NCBI RefSeq assembly: GCF_950023065.1
Contig: NC_088681.1
Coordinates: 37,730,836 to 37,794,835 of the forward strand
Reading direction: 5' to 3'
Length of the DNA: 64,000 nt
DNA from: Planococcus citri
Lineage: Eukaryota > Arthropoda > Insecta > Hemiptera > Pseudococcidae
Part shown: piece after piece, positions 1 to 11,760 of the stretch
How positions within the stretch are numbered: position 1 is the first letter of the stretch
Layout of the letters: each line of letters begins with the position of its first letter
Notes under the pieces: model-generated
What the model saw: the letters and a program-made list of their open reading frames with translations, nothing else
What the model was told of the DNA's origin: nothing
The model's database searches: none
Position numbers and translations under genes: made by a program

Positions 1-842
1 TTTTTTGCCAATTTGTAAATATTAAAAAAAAAATCTCAATCAGCAAAAATATATACATATAACGGCATTTAGCATGAATGAGTCACAAACACATTTCTTT
101 CCTGTTTTGAGTGTTTGTGTTGTTTACGTTTACTAATAGTGGGGGATTGGGGAAGGTTGATAACCTTTTTTCTATTATCATCTTATCAGTAAATCCAAAT
201 CGCTTGCAGTAGCGTAGTATGATCATTATGTATTTCGCTTCGCACTTTTCGCAGAATTAAATTAATTTCGTTCTGATTTTTTTCCAAATTGTCTGATGAG
301 TTTTATCATGCTGCTGAAACCTCGAACTGTTTAATTTGACTGGTTTACTTGGAGCCACTATTATCATGTATTGTATCTTTCAACTTTCGCTGCATCGAAC
401 TCTACAGCAAGTTTGTTGTAAAATCGTTTCATTACACCATTGTGTGTACAATGAATAGGTATGACGAACAATAAATTTTACCGAAATGACTAATGAGTGA
501 CGAAGAATTGAAATGAAATCTATTTGCAATGCTTTAAGTGAGTGCTATAATTAATTTTTGATGTAATGGTTATTACGTTAAGTAGGTAGGTATACAGATT
601 AACTTATCAATTCGATATCATCATTGATATGGAAAAGCATTTAAGGAAAAATTTCAACCACTTTTTTCACTTCTAACTTTTTGTTAGTTTAACACGATGA
701 GTGTATACGGTGAAATCGTGCAAATATGTGGATGTAGTGTAAACCAAATTGGAACTTCTATAAATATGACTTTTAAACGAAAGCATAATTAATTATCGTT
801 ACAGAGTTTTTACGAATAATTGATAAAGATAATTGTGTCAAC
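1..842. other. Upstream AT-rich flank without a recognisable gene
   Basis: No open frame longer than about 50 codons and no recognisable protein similarity is visible on either strand. The last part should contain the promoter and 5' UTR of the thiamin pyrophosphokinase gene that starts at 843. I see no repeat structure beyond short A and T runs. Confidence 0.5.
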
Positions 843-1907
843 ATGACCAAGTTTATGAATGAATATTTTCACAACGATAATCTGAAGAAACAAGCCATGA
901 ACAAGTGGGATCTAGCGAAACTCCTCAACACCTCTCACAATTTCAGTGAGAATTCCAGCTATTCTTTCATCGTTTTGAATACGCCTATTTTGAATCCTGA
1001 TTTAGTACTGCCACTATGGAACCATGGTGAGTTTTTGATTTAGTTCAAATTCAATTTGAATTATATTGTACTCACGATTCAATTTCTTATTTAGCATCAT
1101 TCAAAATGGTAGTAGATGGCGGAGGAAATCATTTATACTCTTTAATTCAACAACGAAAGGACGAAGATGTAGAAAACTTCGCTATTCCAAATGTTATTTC
1201 CGGAGATTTCGATTCGGTGAAACCAAACGTGTTGGAATTTTATAGAAAAAATGATACAATTCTTGTTCACACACCTGACCAAACTAAAACTGACTTTTTC
1301 AAAGCTTTGGAAGTCTTGGTATCTACCACAAAAGTACGCATTTCGCTACACGTTCAAAATTGTCGAATATTTTTTGGTGTTCAATTCATAATAATTTTTT
1401 TCATTCAATTTTCAGAGCAACACAGTGATCGTATTTTGTGATAATGTTGGTAGATTCGATCACATGATGGCAAATATAAATGTTTTATTCAAAGCGCAGC
1501 AGGACATCCGAATGGAACACTTGAAAATTCTGATCTTGGGTAATAATGACATAACGTGGTTATTGGAGCCTGGGGAACATATGATCTATGTACCAAAAGA
1601 ATTATGGAGTGAGAAAGCTTACTGCAGTCTTATTCCAATTGGACGTCCTTGTCACCATGTAACCACATCTGGCTTGAAATGGAACTTGAGTCAGTATAAT
1701 GTGTAGTACTTGGCTCAATTTCAATAATTTTTCTCTTACTAATGATCTATCTTTTCAATAGATGACGGAGTTTTGGAGTTTGGTGGTATGGTCAGCACTA
1801 GTAATACATTTGATACCACTTCAACCGAAAACATGGTGTTTATTAGTACAGATGAAAGTCTATTATGGTCAATGACACTGTGTTCTACATGTTTACCAGG
1901 TTTATAA
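843..1907 (+). CDS. TPK1: Thiamin pyrophosphokinase, four exons
   Basis: Transfers pyrophosphate from ATP to thiamin, giving the cofactor thiamin diphosphate in the cytosol. Coding exons are 843-1026, 1095-1333, 1416-1689 and 1762-1907, all with GT-AG junctions; the total is 843 nt, giving 280 residues. The family's nucleotide and thiamin site motifs are present: DGGGN at about residues 69-73, GDFDS at about 98-102 and DQTKTDFFKAL starting near 123. The C-terminal half has the GLKWNL and GGMVSTSNT blocks of the thiamin-binding beta-sandwich. Exon 3 could be read through to a stop at 1706, but the donor at 1690 gives the conserved continuation and is preferred. The animal enzyme is about 240-260 residues, so the N-terminus is slightly long. 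AATAAA lies at 2065-2070. The next gene converges on it from the opposite strand. Confidence 0.93.
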
Positions 1908-2345
1908 TGTTGACAAAGAGGTCTTACTGCCTGTGATATTTGATTAGCGTAATTCTACATTTATATCAATGGATTTCCCCTTTTAAAAAAAAGTAATTTT
2001 GTGTGTGTTTTAGATGTTTGCTTTTAAAATAATAATAGTTGAATATGAAACAAATTTGATGTGCAATAAAAACTGTGCCTAACCAGATTAGATTGTTCAA
2101 TTTCTGTATGCATTTATAAATACATATGTATGTATAGTTTCTCGAATTGTTAAGCTGTGAATTTGTTGAAATTTTGTAGTATTTTTGTTGTCTTCTGAAC
2201 GTATCAAATAAATATCGTTGTTGAAAATGATTTTAAAGGAATGAATGTACTTCCTTATATTTTATAAAACGAAAATATTATAACATAAAAACAATATGTT
2301 AACAACGAATGAGAATATACATGTATAACAAAATGGAAAAATACT

Positions 2346-3237
2346 TCAAGACTTTTGAACCCGGATGTTGAATTTACAAGCAGGTAAAGAATGAACTTCC
2401 GCTGATACGACGCAGTTAAGGCCTAAATTTGCTAACGCTCCTCTTACCAATCCACAAGTGAATGTCACATACTGTAAAGGAGAAAACAAATGGTGAAATT
2501 CACGTATCAAAAGTCATAGATTTGTATTACGATACAACTCACCAAAGGAGCATATTCCAAATACTGATTTCCAGAGGAAATTCGACTAAAAAATCTAAAG
2601 TCGTTGTCCAGCAAAACGTAAACACCTTGATGATTAGTTCGCAAATTATCAACTTGCCTCTTATAAATAGAAGACCAGAAATCAGTGCAGAGAAATTTGA
2701 GCATGTCGAGCTCTTCTTTGAAGCGAGGCCAGTCTTTGGTTAATCTGTAAAATTAGAATTTGTTACAGAAAAGAAAATACAACGTATACTTAATTCTAAA
2801 CATGTTTCGAATACAAATTTAGCACGGAGCTAGTGCAACTATAAAATGAACAATCAAGTTGATTCCTAAATTTTTTTCCATCCAAGAAGACTCATGCTTT
2901 GAAATATTTTGTTATCGTCGTTATCGATAGTATTGCTGAAAATATTTAATTTCTAGTAGTGAAGTGATCCATATTTGATTTGAAATAAAAATTACCTCTC
3001 GACAATACGATGACCGCATGAGTAACCGATATACTCTAAATCAGAAACATCTTCTTTCTGTAAAAAAAAATCCGGGTAAAATATTCAATTTCATTGAATA
3101 GTGATACATAATACAAAAATACGAATGTAAAAAGATATTCATGACAGTTTCACTTTCACCTCTTTATCTTCTTTTTCATTGAAATAAGCGACTATTTCAT
3201 GATGAAGGAATTCAAACAATATGTCTTGAAGAGCCAT
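2346..3237 (-). CDS. TRAPPC6: TRAPP complex subunit 6 (Bet3 family), four exons
   Basis: Subunit of the TRAPP tethering complex, which activates Rab1 at ER-to-Golgi and Golgi membranes. Minus-strand exons are 3237-3160, 3057-2996, 2744-2543 and 2471-2346; the total is 468 nt, or 155 residues, close to the 158 of vertebrate TRAPPC6B. Visible family blocks are IGYSCGHRIVER, TDFWSSIYKRQVDNLRTNHQ and the final FTCGLVRGALANLGL / PACKFNIRVQK segment. The start ATG at 3237 begins a short MALQDILFEFLHHE helix that matches the family's first helix. Divergent from GLCE, with about 540 bp between the two start codons. The A and B paralogues of vertebrates cannot be told apart here; B-like is more likely in insects. 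Confidence 0.93.
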
Positions 3238-3775
3238 TGAAATTTTGCATGACCACTAAAAAGCTTTCAAATTACAGAGAAAAAGACAGTTTTCGAATTA
3301 AAATTTGAGAATTTTTCAGAGAGAAAAACAACATCTGTTATCATTTTTTGTTTATCAATTTTTTAACCGAACTTGACTGGAACCTGACCGCGCATGCGCC
3401 GTTGAAACTTGCAAGACTACAAAACAAAGAGGGTGTTGGCACCACTGCTTAACACTCGCTTTTCGCTTATCGGCTTTTTCCTTTTCATGAAACACTTCGC
3501 AGATTTTCATTAATTAAACGTTAATTAATTATTCATCGTGATTAGGTTAGGTTATTCAATTAACAGTTGGTTATAATTGATATAAATTACTCCGATAATT
3601 CACCCATTTGATTTAATCTAAAGGTAAGACATAGTATTAGCCTAATCACATCCAGTTTCTAGAGATAACATTCGTTCAGCTCAGCTGATGGAAATGAATT
3701 GTTTTCAAATTATTTATCGACTGATTTATATTTTCAGCTCAAGTATCTACCATGTTGTAATCACAATGGATTAAT

Positions 3776-5485
3776 ATGCGCTACAAACTACGTCTTTTTA
3801 TCGTAATCCTGGTCGCTCACGCGTTAGTGGCTGTTTTCATATGGTCATGGTTCATAAACGGAGATATCACCGAACAACCCCGGGTACTGGCGTTTGCTGC
3901 GAGTAATTTACGAAAATTCGAATCAGATAAGTCTAAAGACATTACCTTTAAAGAGATACCATGTAATATTAATGGCGAGTACAATATATCATGTCGAAAA
4001 GAATCCGACGAGATATATTTACCATTTACGTTCATCAAGAAATATTTCGAAGTATACGGAAAGCTAGTGGAAAAAGACGGATCCGAAATATTCAACTGGT
4101 CTCATAGTTACGCGAATTACTACTCTGTGAAGAGGAAATACGATCCTAGAGGCATCTTCACTCATTTCCAAACTTATAAAGTCGAAGAACGTGAACGCGT
4201 CAAATGTATCTCAGCTTCCGAAGGCGTTCCTTTATCTACTCAATGGGATCCCAAAGGCTATTACTATCCTACCCAAATCGCTCAATTCGGATTGTCGCAT
4301 TATAGTAAAGCTATTTTGGAACCCGAACTTGTGAAACGTGTTTTAGAAGATGGCGAAGATAATCAAGCTAATTGGATAGTCTCGCACGTCTCTAGCATTA
4401 AAAGAGACGTAGACGATGATGCGGATTCTCAAGTGCTATGTTTTGATACTGCCGAAAATAAACCAATCATGTTACACATCAACGATACCTTGCCAATTCT
4501 ATCTTTCGATTTGAAGTTGAACCCGAAAGGTTCCAACGAATTCGTTGTCGAAGTTAAGAATATCGTTGAAAAACTGACGTACTATTTGCATTACGATTGC
4601 AACGGTGAACATATCAACGTATCGGGCGACGACATTTATTACGGATTGATTTGTAACGGTCGTGAAAACTGGTATAAATTGAGCAGAGATATTTTCATCG
4701 ATGTTCAAAAGGGTGTTATGTTGAAGACGAAAACGAAACCGAAATTCCAAAGATCATCGTTAAAAATTTTCAGTATTCAATTAAAAGGCAAAGGTTGCGT
4801 CGATAACGTAACTTTAGCGAGTAATAATCACATGACGCAATTCTACTTAACGGTGAATTGGCTACTTAAACATCAAGATGAAACTACCGGCGGCTGGGTC
4901 AATCCAGTTACCCGTAAAATGGCCGGATCCCTTTTGCTGAAGCCGGGTTGGTATTCGGCTATGGGTCAAGGTCACGCTTTATCTGTCCTAGCACGTGCGT
5001 ATTATATTTCCGATAAAAACACCAAGTATTTAGAAGCAGCACGTAAAGCTCTCGGCCCATTCAAAGTTTTGAGCAAGAATCACGGAGTGTTGGCGATGTA
5101 CATGCACGAATTACATTGGTACGAAGAATACCCAACTGATCCACCTACCTTTGTTCTAAATGGGTTCATATATTCGTTAATTGGATTGTACGATTTTCAT
5201 ACCTTGGCTACGGTTGATTACTCACACGAACCGTATATGCTCTACGTGCAAGGTATGACTTCGCTGAAGAAATTACTGCTGGCTTTCGATACAGGTTCTG
5301 GAACGACGTACGATTTACGACATATGAGCTTAGGTATTGCTCCTAAATTGGCCAGGTGGGATTATCACGCCACTCATATCAATCAGTTGCTCTTGTTGTC
5401 GTCTATCGATAAAGATCCACTGTTTTCCAATACCGCTAAAAGATGGATAGGATATATGAGCGGAAAACGTGCTTCACATAATTGA
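3776..5485 (+). CDS. GLCE: Heparan sulfate D-glucuronyl C5-epimerase, single coding exon
   Basis: Converts D-glucuronic acid to L-iduronic acid in N-sulfated heparan sulfate, in the Golgi lumen. The ORF is 569 residues without a coding intron. Residues 5-26 are a hydrophobic, uncleaved signal anchor (LRLFIVILVAHALVAVF...), giving a type II membrane protein. The C-terminal alpha/alpha barrel holds the conserved tyrosine-containing segments of the active site: NGFIYSLIGLYD near 461, TTYDLRH near 511 and ARWDYHATHINQL near 527. It ends in RASHN, similar to the vertebrate terminus. The 5' UTR probably contains an intron at 3624-3737 (AAG|GTAAGA and TTTTCAG), which removes sequence just before the start. 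The length is shorter than the 617 residues of the human enzyme, mostly in the stem region. Confidence 0.95.
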   Translation: MRYKLRLFIVILVAHALVAVFIWSWFINGDITEQPRVLAFAASNLRKFESDKSKDITFKEIPCNINGEYNISCRKESDEIYLPFTFIKKYFEVYGKLVEKDGSEIFNWSHSYANYYSVKRKYDPRGIFTHFQTYKVEERERVKCISASEGVPLSTQWDPKGYYYPTQIAQFGLSHYSKAILEPELVKRVLEDGEDNQANWIVSHVSSIKRDVDDDADSQVLCFDTAENKPIMLHINDTLPILSFDLKLNPKGSNEFVVEVKNIVEKLTYYLHYDCNGEHINVSGDDIYYGLICNGRENWYKLSRDIFIDVQKGVMLKTKTKPKFQRSSLKIFSIQLKGKGCVDNVTLASNNHMTQFYLTVNWLLKHQDETTGGWVNPVTRKMAGSLLLKPGWYSAMGQGHALSVLARAYYISDKNTKYLEAARKALGPFKVLSKNHGVLAMYMHELHWYEEYPTDPPTFVLNGFIYSLIGLYDFHTLATVDYSHEPYMLYVQGMTSLKKLLLAFDTGSGTTYDLRHMSLGIAPKLARWDYHATHINQLLLLSSIDKDPLFSNTAKRWIGYMSGKRASHN

Positions 5486-5902
5486 TTTCCTTCCTCGATT
5501 AAAAAGTATTGTAGTTGCCTTTATATCATTAGAATTTAGCATTGTAATCTAGTCATTTCTTTTGTATCTTTTTGTATAGTGTATATATTAACTCAAAACT
5601 CACATTTTCCTCAATTTTTCCTATCATTTTTTTTCCTAGTATTATTTTAATATCATTTTTTAAATTTTATTTACGTGGTCTTCGTGACATATATTTATAC
5701 TTACCGGTAGTGCCTCTAATTGACTTACGTAAGGGTTTTCTTGATCTCTATATTATTTTTTTTTGTATGCGTAAAATGAAATCATAGACATGTACACTTC
5801 CTTTTAATTGGTTTATTAGATTTGACAAAAAAAAAAAAGTATCGTGTGTATATTTCGTGCATTGAAAATCATAAAGCTAATCTTCCTGCGCCGAATATTG
5901 CT
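5486..5902. other. Convergent 3' UTR space between GLCE and BBS1
   Basis: The 3' ends of GLCE (+) and BBS1 (-) face each other here. The sequence is T-rich with no credible coding potential; the 71-codon open frame at 5572-5787 is low-complexity UTR sequence. Confidence 0.5.
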
Positions 5903-8900
5903 TTAAATTGCTGGTACGACAGCTGAAAGAATATGTTACCTCGTTATAAACTATTGTCATTATTTTTGTTACATCGGAAACATATTAAATTGCTACGTTT
6001 TATTTTAATTTATTTGTGATTGAATTATTTTATGAGTAATCAAAACTCACCTGGTGGCATATTTACAACTGCTGACAGAATAATTTTTTCGTTACTCGCA
6101 ACAGCCAAGTTTACAGCACTGTTTACGTTTAAACTGCAATTTATGAACGTTTCTACTTTGTAGATGTAATTTGGAGTAATGAATGGAATCTGAAACATGT
6201 TCGTAGAATGTGATAAGATTAAGTTGCTCTTGAATTTTGGAAAATGTTCGTAGAATCAAACACATAATTTTAAAAGACTCACGTTTATGTAAGGCCTTTC
6301 AACAGTATAAATATCAGCATCGTATAAGAATATTATTGAAATATCTTTCAGAGCGTTCTCCACTGATAGGCTTTGAAGTTGTATGAGAATTTTCAATCGT
6401 GGACCTAATCCCAACACCTGGAACATAAAGAAAAAAAAATGAAATTTAATATCTAAATCCTTTGATAGCTACAGAAGTGAATTTATCGAGATGAAGTATA
6501 CTTGAGCTGTCAATTTCAAAGAATGGTCTCCGGCTAGAGTAGAATTTTGTAATGCGTTTAAGTAGGATTCATTTGTTAAGATTTTCATTCCTTGCCAAGT
6601 TTTCTGAAACCAGCTATAAATTTCTGCAAAAAAAATTATCATAATCAACTAAAGTTCAATCTAATCAGTTTCAAATTTACCATTCTTACCCTTTGATTGT
6701 TCTCGTTCTCTTAAAGTTTGTTCAACAAAAATACGAGTTTTCTTCGGTACCAGTAGTTTAATGTTATGGTGCATCGAACTTCCCAGCATGGCACATTTAT
6801 CACTGTTCCCAAAATGTGCAGTACGTTTCAATAACTTGATCGAAAGTCCTCCACCTATAAAGGTACATATCTTTCAATTGGCATAATGAAACTATCGGAG
6901 AATCGCTTAGGTTTATTTCATTACCTATCGTATTGAAAATGAAAGCTTGTTCTCCAAACCCATAAGGACCATATACTGCAGCTTGAATAGGATCTTCAAC
7001 GTGCAAAGTGTACAGTAATTCGGTGCCTTTGTAAATATATACGACGCCTTCTAATCGTTCTTTCTTAACAGCATTACAAGAAATGATGTAGGTTGATTCT
7101 GATAGATGAGGTGGCATTACCGATACAGCTGTGGGAGTACCTTCTAGCAGTACTGACCATTCTTTACTACCCTGAAATTAGTAGATAGGTATGTTACCAA
7201 TCATTGCAAAGAATGTGTGGAAGAGATATGATGGCATCTACGATACTTTGAGAGTGTAGCTTTGAAAGGTGCCATCCATGTTTATCGTGACAAATCTGTT
7301 GTAATCCAACACCAAGTCGACAGGCAAAGCTGACAGATTTGTTAGGCACTTTATTTCTTCTAGGCCACGTTTTAGTCGATAGACCTGGCCATATCTCAGG
7401 CAAAGAATCATGAAATAATCGACAGCGTAGATTCCTTGAACAGCTAGATGAGATGTTACTCCAGGAATCTGGAAATCAAATCAATGAGTAAATTCAATGA
7501 GTCGTCGTTTTTGTGCATGGTTCAGTGACAGTGATGCGACGAAATCGTGAGATCGAAAAAGCTGCGAAAGCTGTTTGAAAAAGCAAAAACTGAAATAAAT
7601 AGACAATTTTCATAAGCTAGTTACGATGATTTATCGCCAATCTCGCCGGAGATCGATTCCGAATTTATTCGAGATCGTCGCATCACTGACATGGTTGTAG
7701 CCTATTTTTAAAAGACCAACTTTTCGTTGTTCCACCACAGAAAATGTTTCAGGATCGAGAACGAACAAATGTGAGGATTCGGTTGTCACAATTAAACACT
7801 CCACAGGTTTTTCGCCTTCTATCATTTTCGGAATTTTCGTCATATTCGTAATTGTAACCTAAAAACATGGACAAAAAAGAAAAAGCTTATCAATAAATTC
7901 ATCAACACGAAGTCAGCCAATCACATGCGTTCATTCAACGATCAACGACCTTTTGAGTTTTATTAACCAATCAAATTCGAGTTCATCGATCTTTTGATTA
8001 AGTTTAATTTTGAGATTGTTAAGGTCATAATGAAACATAAATACGATCTGATTTATCAATTTTTTATTTTGCTGACATTCTGACAAAAAGGCTTTCAACG
8101 CCCAACAACTTGGAAACTTTCCTATTCCTACCTTAGTTATAAGAAAATTAATTCAACTCACCTGTTTCTTTATTTGTATGTGACCAGGCATCTTCAAGAA
8201 ATTCTCCCTATCTTCCGGATTCATTGCTAATAATTTTTGCGATGGCGTACTCAAATTTGAGAATCCATGTTCCATGCTCAAGTCTTGCAATAACTGCACC
8301 AGTTGCAGAGTGTCTGCTTTCTGTCTCCATATGTCTGTTTCGACGCCGGTGAATTCTGTATCTTCGTTTTCAATTAGCGGTAATGTAAATTTAAAATACG
8401 GACGGACATTCCTATAAATTAAAACTTGAGATCCGCATGCTACGGCGATAGCTATTTGAAAAAAAAATCGTAAAATGCCATAAGTATCTATTGAAAACAA
8501 TAGTACTGCTGCGAAATGACCATCATGAATCTCGGTTGTGCGAATTTGTCATTTATTCGAAGATTTATCGATGAAATGAAGAGTAAAGCAGAGTAATTTT
8601 TCAATTGAAGATTTATCATCAGAAATTCCTTACCAGGTATTCTGGGTTCGTTCGAATCTGTATAAAATGTCGTCACGGCACATGGTATTTCTGGTAAAAT
8701 AGTTTCCGCATAGAGAGACAATCCTTTGAAAATCTAAAACGAGAAACTACTCGATCAAATTCACAATTTCGAATTTAAAACAGCAACAAGGCAACTACTA
8801 GTGTTGTGAATCGTGCTGCTTTTCATAAACGATATTTACACAGGAAAACACAAAAAAGTGAACGAAATGTGCACAAAATTTTATTCATATAGGTAAGCAT

Positions 8901-10306
8901 GTTATTTATGTTATGTAGATTTTCAATACACATTCGATATTTTAAAAAAAGATAGAACCAAGGCGATTCTATTCGGATAGAAAGTAGAAAAATTATATGC
9001 TTAGATAATTTCATTATAATGGCATCTAAAATCTAATCTGTTTCGAAGGTGTCATGCTTACAGTATCAAGGGATCTGGGAAATGTTTAAGTATAAAAAAA
9101 TCATAAGTTTCAAACAGAGAAGTGATAAATTCGTAGTCAATTTATTTGTCAACGTCGTAAAAGCGACTATTTTATATAAATATATACGAGCATATCTAAA
9201 TAAATTAAAATAATAATGATATTTACACTGACACGTTTTACTTCGTAACGCGAAAAAAATCATAATAAAATAGATAATAAATCGTGATATCAATACGAAA
9301 GAAAAAATTACGGAAGATAAAACTAATGGGGGGATATTTACGCTTCAGATTCGGTGGGCATAGCAGCATCGGTTGTTTCTTCTCCTAATAGTCCTAATAT
9401 AGGAACAATAGCACTTTCTTTCGGCATTAGCGAATATTTCATAACAAAGGTGGTAAATCTTCTACATAGATATGTTTTATCTTCGAATTCGTCGAAAATA
9501 GCCTTATGGTGATAATAAGCATGTGAAAATATTCTATATACTCGTCGACAAACCGAACCCAATTTGGTGACCGATTGTTCCTTGATACTAATACGACTAG
9601 GAAAATATTTATTGCTATTCAACAAACAAGCGGCACCATCCAACGTATGCCGCGTATAATCAATGGCCGGACATTCTTTAGGTGCTTTATGAGCTGCGCA
9701 TAAAAATATCCACTGTTCAGAGGCGGTCATCTGAACGCACGTTTCTGGACTACATTCGTCTTGTAATCGTACAGCAAGACCGTGTAATTCTAGACAAAAC
9801 TGTCTCAGGTGCTCGTATTTCCAAACTCCTTCGTCTTGAGATTCCGGAGGATTTAAAATGGTATCGATATCGGCAGGGTTGTTGCGTATTAATTGTTGTA
9901 TATACTGTTGTACGGCTAAAGTACTATCCATTTCTTCGAATTGTTCTTCCGGCCAGTTGTAAAAATCTTTGGATTTCGTACCGGGTTTATTTCGTCTCAT
10001 TAGAGGTTTAATTTCGGCCATTTTCACTGGTCTGTGAATATATAAATATTATGGATTGTATACATTCACCTGAACGAAGGAATCGACGAGATAGGATAAC
10101 TACATAAGCGTGATACACACCGTGCACGTGAAGCATTAAGCGTATATTCTTACTTTGAGCTGGGCTTGAGATGATTTGTAATCGATACAGATCAGTTTGT
10201 ATTCGGTGTTTGATTCTAGATCAGCTAAAGCTAAACAATTATTGTACGTATCGATCCCCTGATTTGGTTCCCAATGTGCGTCAATCCAAGGATGGTTAAA
10301 TTGCAT
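5903..10306 (-). CDS. BBS1: Bardet-Biedl syndrome 1 protein (BBSome subunit), eleven exons
   Basis: Beta-propeller subunit of the BBSome, the coat-like complex that moves membrane proteins in and out of cilia; in insects it should act in ciliated sensory neurons and perhaps sperm. Coding exons on the minus strand: 10306-10154, 8733-8634, 8451-8162, 7858-7691, 7468-7247, 7171-6925, 6854-6690, 6623-6502, 6417-6283, 6189-6051 and 5922-5903. All phases agree; the total is 1,761 nt, or 586 residues (human 593). Family landmarks are ALADLESNTEYKL near residue 25, NVRPYFKF, LFVLDPETFSVV and KKTRIFVEQTLREREQ. The donor of exon 4 (7690) is the least certain junction. The last exon gives an AVVPAI ending; reading through the strong donor after MPPG would instead stop 9 bases on. 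MOB4 lies inside intron 1. Confidence 0.93.
9338..10021 (-). CDS. MOB4: MOB4/phocein, uninterrupted gene inside BBS1 intron 1
   Basis: Class IV Mob protein, a core component of the STRIPAK phosphatase-kinase complex, acting in Hippo regulation, the cytoskeleton and neurons. The ORF from ATG 10021 is 227 residues (human 225). It matches phocein through its whole length: RRNKPGTKSKDFYNWPEE at the N-terminus, WKYEHLRQFCLELHGLA, the CxxxxASEQWIFLCAAHK zinc-site region, YTRHTLDGAACLLNSNKYF and a final TESEA. A GTG two codons upstream extends the frame but ATG 10021 fits the family. It has no intron and lies in the same orientation as BBS1, starting only 133 bp inside intron 1. TATTCACAG just before the start (acceptor at about 10031) suggests a spliced 5' UTR, possibly from the BBS1 promoter. 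Confidence 0.95.
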   Translation of the reverse strand: MAEIKPLMRRNKPGTKSKDFYNWPEEQFEEMDSTLAVQQYIQQLIRNNPADIDTILNPPESQDEGVWKYEHLRQFCLELHGLAVRLQDECSPETCVQMTASEQWIFLCAAHKAPKECPAIDYTRHTLDGAACLLNSNKYFPSRISIKEQSVTKLGSVCRRVYRIFSHAYYHHKAIFDEFEDKTYLCRRFTTFVMKYSLMPKESAIVPILGLLGEETTDAAMPTESEA

Positions 10307-10975
10307 ATTATTTCACTTTCTGTTCAAACAAATTTAATCGTAATCGTATAGTATTCAAAAGTGATAATGTCTGTGTGATGAGAATTATACTCGTACTTTA
10401 CTTACAGTTCGCGGCCTCCGTTCCCAGACCAACATTACATACTCAGTTCAACCCTGAGCGATGCATATTCGTTCTCTTGACAATGTAAAACAATACCGCT
10501 CGTAATTATTGAATTATTAAATAAAAAAGTTATTAAATAATGTAAAATTATTACTAATCACTTTTTTTTACACCTAAGCTAAAGCTCGAGGAAAGTTTTA
10601 AAAAGCCTTGTGCGTTTGTACGGTTGTTATTTAAAAATATGTTTCGTTATTAGAACACTACGAGCGCTAGTTACAATTTCATAAAATCAAGTTAGGTAAT
10701 TTTTGTAAAAATGAAAAAAATTGCTGGAATTTATGTTTTTTAATGCATTTTTGTGCGGCAACATTGTTTCTTTCTAATCAAAAATTCAAAAATCAAAACA
10801 CCGAAAATAAGTAGTTTTGAACTTCGAAAACTTTATTTGAAATTTGATGTGAAAATGATTGTTTTTGGTGAAAACTGAAAATTAGCCAATTGGACTCTCA
10901 ATTGTTTGTTATTAATTTGTTTATTCACTGAACCATGTTGAAAGATATTCCTAGTTGAAATTGAAATCCATCGCC
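10307..10975. promoter_or_regulatory. Probable shared promoter region between BBS1 and ZNHIT1
   Basis: A 669-bp AT-rich spacer separates the divergent start codons of BBS1 (-) and ZNHIT1 (+). No ORF or repeat is visible. I cannot assign individual promoter elements; the regulatory role is inferred only from the divergent layout. Confidence 0.4.
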
Positions 10976-11657
10976 ATGGGTAAGCTGAACTTGCATTGAA
11001 ATATACATCGTTGCTAAAAAAGACTTCCTTTGATGATTTCTTCGATATTTCAGAGACAATCAACCGTGAGTCAACTCGTATCAAGGAAGTTGGCAAGAAA
11101 AGAGTTCTGGACGATGCTACACGAAGTCGTAGGCTGAGAAAAGCTCTAGAAGCTTTGGAAGTTGACAACTACCATGACGATCCTCATGCAGATTTGGGTA
11201 CGATTTTTCTATTACTGCCTGATACCAATACTACGTTTACGATTCGTTTTACATATTTCCTCGTGTTTCAGTTATGAGTAAAAAAGTTCCAAAATTCAGC
11301 GACTCGTTTGAAACACGAAGTGGTCGAAAGAAAAAAGGCAAAGGTCCAGATTATTACAAACAGAAGTATGTATTTTCCTACATCGTCGTTTTGGATTCGA
11401 CATCGCGCTAATTACGTTCATATTTTAGGTATCGTAAAACGTTTCCACAATTACTGGAGGAAGAACGACATATGCATCCAGATCCACCGAATTACGATTC
11501 AGCAGAAGCAGCCCCTTCTGGATTCCCTCCTCGTCATTTTTGCGCCGTTTGTGGATTTTTCAGCAATTATACGTGCGTTTGTTGCGGCGCCAGATATTGT
11601 AGCGTTAAATGTCTGGGCGTACATATGGATACCAGATGCCAAAAATGGACCGCGTAA
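10976..11657 (+). CDS. ZNHIT1: Zinc finger HIT domain-containing protein 1 (SRCAP/SWR1 subunit), four exons
   Basis: Subunit of the nuclear SRCAP/SWR1 remodeller (yeast Vps71/Swc6), which helps exchange H2A for H2A.Z. Coding exons are 10976-10979 (only ATG G), 11054-11197, 11272-11365 and 11429-11657; the total is 471 nt, or 156 residues (human 154). The C-terminal HIT zinc finger is intact, with paired cysteines in FCAVCGF, CVCCGARYC and CLGVHMDTRC, ending in KWTA. The middle has the family's basic KKKGKG stretch and FPQLLEEE. The tiny first coding exon is supported by a good donor (ATGG|GTAAGC) and by the frame it creates with exon 2. The open frame continues upstream of exon 2, but without an ATG that fits the family. 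Confidence 0.93.
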
Positions 11658-11760
11658 TGAGAAGTTTTTTAATGTTGTGATAATTATTTTCTATATATTG
11701 TACATAACTTAATATTTTATACTGAAGTATATTTTTTTTCGTTACAATATAACAGGTAAT

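Noticed and set aside
8823..9293. Two minus-strand frames in BBS1 intron 1
   Set aside because: A/T-rich and not protein-like; BBS1 exons 1 and 2 join without them in phase.
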